DNA of 8,693 nucleotides from Accumulibacter sp. GTDB lineage: Bacteria > Pseudomonadota > Gammaproteobacteria > Burkholderiales > Rhodocyclaceae. Of this stretch, positions 6,871 through 8,693 are shown piece after piece (position 1 is the stretch's first letter; every line of letters begins with the position of its first letter). Made by a program: the position numbers and the translations under genes. The stretch spans positions 1 to 8,693 of the forward strand of contig JAITAJ010000095.1 of the NCBI GenBank assembly GCA_031284185.1, given 5' to 3'. The notes beneath the pieces were generated by a model. The model ran no database searches. It saw only the letters and a program-made list of their open reading frames with translations, and was not told the origin of the DNA.

Positions 6871-8328
6871 ATGACCAATGCACCGTCCCTGCTCCTGCAG
6901 GCCAGGAAAACCCTGCTCACGCCGTATGGCCTCGACGTCGAGAACCTGACCCGGATTCTCGGTCACATCGCCGCGCGCGGCGTCGATCATGCCGACCTGT
7001 ATTTCCAGTACAGCCGAACCGAAGGCTGGAGTCTGGAAGAAGGCATCGTCAAGTCGGGCAGTTTCAACATCGAAGAGGGCGTCGGCGTGCGCGCCGTGAG
7101 CGGTGAGAAGACCGCTTTCGCCTATTCCGACGACATCAGTCTGCCGGTGCTGTCCGACGCCGCCGCCGCGGTGCGCGCCATCGCCGCGGCGGGGCAGCAG
7201 CGGCGCGTGCGCGTGGCCGCGCTCGAGGAACGGGCGGCGGCGCGTTCCTTGTACCCGCCGCGCGATCCGCTGGCATCGCTCGACGCCTCGGCCAAGGTGC
7301 GTCTGCTCGAACGTCTCGAAGCCTTTGCCCGCGCCGAGGACGCGCGCGTGACGCAAGTCATGGCGAATCTGGCCGGCGAATACGAAGTCATTCTGGTGGC
7401 GGGCAGTGACGGTCGCCTGACCGCCGACGTGCGTCCGCTGGTGCGCGTGTCGATAACGGTCGTCGTCGAAGGCGCGGACGGCAGGCGCGAACAGGGATCG
7501 TCGGGAGGTGGCGGGCGCACCGATTACGGCTTCTTCGATGACGGCGTGCTGCGCGAATACGCCCGCGCGGCGGTGCGTCAGGCCCTGACCAATCTTAACG
7601 CCCGGCAGGCGCCGTCCGGCCGTATGCCCGTGGTGCTCGGGCCGGGCTGGCCGGGCATCCTGTTGCACGAGGCGGTGGGGCACGGACTCGAAGGCGACTT
7701 CAACCGCAAGGGCAGTTCGACTTTCTCCGGACGGATCGGCCAGCGCGTGGCGGCCAGAGGCATCACCGTGGTCGACGACGGCACGCTTCCCGGCCGGCGC
7801 GGGTCGCTCAACGTCGATGACGAAGGCAACCCCACGCAGCGCACCGTGCTGATCGAGGACGGCATCCTGCGCGGCTACATGCAGGACAGTCTGAATGCCC
7901 GGCTGATGGGCGTGCCGGTGACCGGCAACGCGCGCCGCGAATCGTTCGCGCATCTGCCGCTGCCGCGCATGACCAACACCACCCTGGTCAATGGGGAGAG
8001 GAAGGGCGAGGAGATCATCCGGTCGGTGAAGAAAGGCATCTATGCCGTCAACTTCGGGAGCGGGCAGGTGGACATCACCAACGGCAAGTTCGTCTTCTCG
8101 ATGTCCGAGGCGTACATGATCGAGGACGGCAAGGTGACTTACCCGGTCAAGGGCGCGACCCTGATCGGCAACGGACCGGAAGCGATGAACCAGGTCGTGA
8201 TGATCGGCGACGACCTGAAGCTCGATCCCGGCATCGGCGTGTGCGGCAAGGACGGGCAGAGCGTGCCGGTCGGCGTCGGCCAGCCGACCCTGCGCATCGA
8301 CGGTCTGACCGTCGGGGGGACAGCTTGA
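6871..8328 (+). CDS. tldD: Zinc metalloprotease subunit TldD
   Basis: The product has 485 residues, against about 481 in E. coli TldD. TldD pairs with TldE (PmbA) in a cytoplasmic heterodimer that degrades unfolded peptides; it is known from microcin B17 maturation and CcdA antitoxin turnover. The metal site is visible as HEAVGH at 266-271 in GILLHEAVGHGLEGDF, and the late GIGVCGKDGQSVPVGVGQP at 455-472 contains C458, matching the third zinc ligand of the family. The N-terminal domain has EEGIVKSGSFNIEEGVGVR near 56-74, and SFAHLPLPRMTNT lies near 358-370. The ATG at 6871 is preceded by AGGA at 6862-6865 with a five-base spacing, and the family N-terminus follows directly. The frame is open further upstream but there is no family similarity there. 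The partner gene is not in the window. The gene is complete and ends 365 bases before the right edge. Confidence 0.97.
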   Translation: MTNAPSLLLQARKTLLTPYGLDVENLTRILGHIAARGVDHADLYFQYSRTEGWSLEEGIVKSGSFNIEEGVGVRAVSGEKTAFAYSDDISLPVLSDAAAAVRAIAAAGQQRRVRVAALEERAAARSLYPPRDPLASLDASAKVRLLERLEAFARAEDARVTQVMANLAGEYEVILVAGSDGRLTADVRPLVRVSITVVVEGADGRREQGSSGGGGRTDYGFFDDGVLREYARAAVRQALTNLNARQAPSGRMPVVLGPGWPGILLHEAVGHGLEGDFNRKGSSTFSGRIGQRVAARGITVVDDGTLPGRRGSLNVDDEGNPTQRTVLIEDGILRGYMQDSLNARLMGVPVTGNARRESFAHLPLPRMTNTTLVNGERKGEEIIRSVKKGIYAVNFGSGQVDITNGKFVFSMSEAYMIEDGKVTYPVKGATLIGNGPEAMNQVVMIGDDLKLDPGIGVCGKDGQSVPVGVGQPTLRIDGLTVGGTA

Positions 8329-8331
8329 TCT

Positions 8332-8365
8332 CAGAAGACAGCAAGTTAGAGAGGACAGAAGACAG
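8332..8365 (+). repeat. Two direct copies of CAGAAGACAG just after tldD
   Basis: CAGAAGACAG occurs at 8332-8341 and 8356-8365, separated by a purine-rich 14-base spacer that contains GAGGACAGA at 8351-8359, overlapping the second copy. A third exact copy lies at 8608-8617. Three identical 10-mers within 290 bases are far above chance. Confidence 0.7.
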
Positions 8366-8374
8366 ATGAGTTTG

Positions 8375-8390
8375 CGGCGCTGTCGCGCCG
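8375..8390. repeat. CGGCGC/GCGCCG hairpin, left copy
   Basis: CGGCGC (8375-8380) and GCGCCG (8385-8390) form a six-pair stem with the loop TGTC. The same stem, with loop GAA, recurs at 8674-8688. No U-tract follows on either strand. It lies ten bases after the second CAGAAGACAG. Confidence 0.55.
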
Positions 8391-8459
8391 GAGGTGATGG
8401 AAAAACCGGGCGCTCGGGGTCAGCGTCGGGTTGGGCGAGCAAAGCGACGTGGGGCGTAG

Positions 8460-8479
8460 GGGACGATGGCAATCGTCCC
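8460..8479. repeat. Perfect eight-pair inverted repeat
   Basis: GGGACGAT (8460-8467) pairs with ATCGTCCC (8472-8479) around the four-base loop GGCA. It is stable, but no U-tract follows on either strand, so it is not a standard intrinsic terminator. It could still stop or protect the 3' end of the tldD transcript, since it lies about 130 bases after the stop codon. Confidence 0.55.
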
Positions 8480-8607
8480 GTGGGCGGACAGATCGCCCTC
8501 CGCCTCGACGACTCCGGTCACATCACCCCTCCGCTGTCCAATCGTCCAGTCACCCGCCCTGCGAAGCTCGCGGTGTTTCAATCATTGACTCTGCTTTGTT
8601 GGGAGTC

Positions 8608-8617
8608 CAGAAGACAG
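8608..8617 (+). repeat. Third copy of CAGAAGACAG
   Basis: This exact copy of the 10-mer found twice after tldD lies 15 bases before the minus-strand terminator, whose stem itself contains GAGGACAG. It is in the same orientation as the first two copies. Confidence 0.65.
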
Positions 8618-8624
8618 CGGCCAG

Positions 8625-8669
8625 AAAAAAAAGAGGACAGAGAAACCAATCGTTCGGTTTTCTGTCCTC
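8625..8669 (-). terminator. Rho-independent terminator for a minus-strand gene beyond the right edge
   Basis: Read on the minus strand, GAGGACAGAAAACC (plus-strand 8656-8669) pairs with GGTTTCTCTGTCCTC (8633-8647), with one bulged base and an eight-base loop, and is followed at once by eight U residues (plus-strand A run 8625-8632). That is the classic stem plus U-tract. Read on the plus strand there is no T run after the stem, so it is directional and does not serve tldD in the usual way. It implies a gene entering from the right and converging on tldD. Confidence 0.75.
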
Positions 8670-8673
8670 ATTC

Positions 8674-8688
8674 CGGCGCGAAGCGCCG
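8674..8688. repeat. CGGCGC/GCGCCG hairpin, right copy
   Basis: CGGCGC (8674-8679) and GCGCCG (8683-8688) form a six-pair stem with loop GAA. With neighbouring bases, CCGGCGCGA-AGCGCCGC matches the reverse complement of the left copy except for two bases in the loop. It lies four bases after the terminator stem and five bases from the right edge. Confidence 0.55.
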
Positions 8689-8693
8689 CGTTC

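Larger units (their letters stand above)
8329..8693. other. Intergenic region without a convincing gene, rich in short repeats and hairpins
   Basis: After the tldD stop no reading frame shows recognisable protein similarity or a ribosome binding site. A plus-strand frame from the ATG at 8366 stays open to the right edge but runs through hairpins, repeats and a terminator, and its translation is arginine- and glycine-rich, so it is treated as chance. The stretch contains purine-rich direct repeats, two related GC hairpins, an eight-pair stem and a minus-strand terminator, listed separately. The segment from about 8575 to 8670 is visibly more A/T-rich than the genes. Transcription from tldD probably meets transcription from a minus-strand gene beyond the edge here. 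Confidence 0.6.

Noticed and set aside
6349..8472. Long minus-strand open frame of 707 codons
   Set aside because: It is antisense to tldD, the small membrane gene and the nitrilase end; its translation is rich in His, Arg and Ala with no family similarity.
8332..8617. CRISPR array suggested by three copies of CAGAAGACAG
   Set aside because: The repeats are only 10 bases, the spacing is irregular (14 and 242 bases), and no cas genes are present.
8366..8693. Plus-strand frame from an ATG at 8366 open to the right edge
   Set aside because: It has no clear ribosome binding site, no recognisable domain, and spans two hairpins, a repeat and a minus-strand terminator.

Overview
The window is high-GC proteobacterial chromosome, and most likely from a betaproteobacterium. 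I infer this from the G/C-rich third codon positions, the protein similarity I can read, and the gene order glnE / yhdP / nitrilase / tldD, which I recall as typical of Rhodocyclales-like betaproteobacteria. The genus cannot be fixed from sequence alone. All genes look like core, vertically inherited housekeeping genes. I see no prophage, insertion sequence, CRISPR array, rRNA or tRNA.

Layout: (1) 1-1505, minus strand, the N-terminal half of glnE, the bifunctional adenylyltransferase of glutamine synthetase, running off the left edge. (2) 1506-1739, a divergent intergenic region with a candidate glnE promoter and a GC-rich hairpin. (3) 1740-5594, plus strand, a YhdP-type AsmA-like envelope protein of 1284 residues. 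(4) 5616-6431, a carbon-nitrogen hydrolase of the Nit branch with a GTG start. (5) 6527-6733, a 68-residue YqaE/Pmp3-type membrane protein. (6) 6871-8328, tldD, the HExxxH zinc protease subunit. (7) 8329-8693, a stretch with no convincing gene but several short repeats and hairpins, including a strong minus-strand intrinsic terminator that points to a convergent gene beyond the right edge.

Genes 3 to 6 all read rightwards with gaps of 21, 95 and 137 bases and no obvious internal terminator with a U-tract, so they may form one operon. YhdP would act in inner-to-outer membrane phospholipid transport, the Nit protein in amide hydrolysis (possibly metabolite repair), the Pmp3-like protein in the inner membrane, and TldD with a partner TldE/PmbA encoded elsewhere in peptide proteolysis. 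YhdP and TldD are also neighbours in E. coli, so that pairing is old.

The coding part is ordinary. The least explained material is the right-hand 365 bases: three copies of CAGAAGACAG, GAGGACAGA in both orientations, two CGGCGC/GCGCCG hairpins and a recurring CAATCGTYC motif. I regard it as a candidate dispersed intergenic repeat element, not a demonstrated new system.
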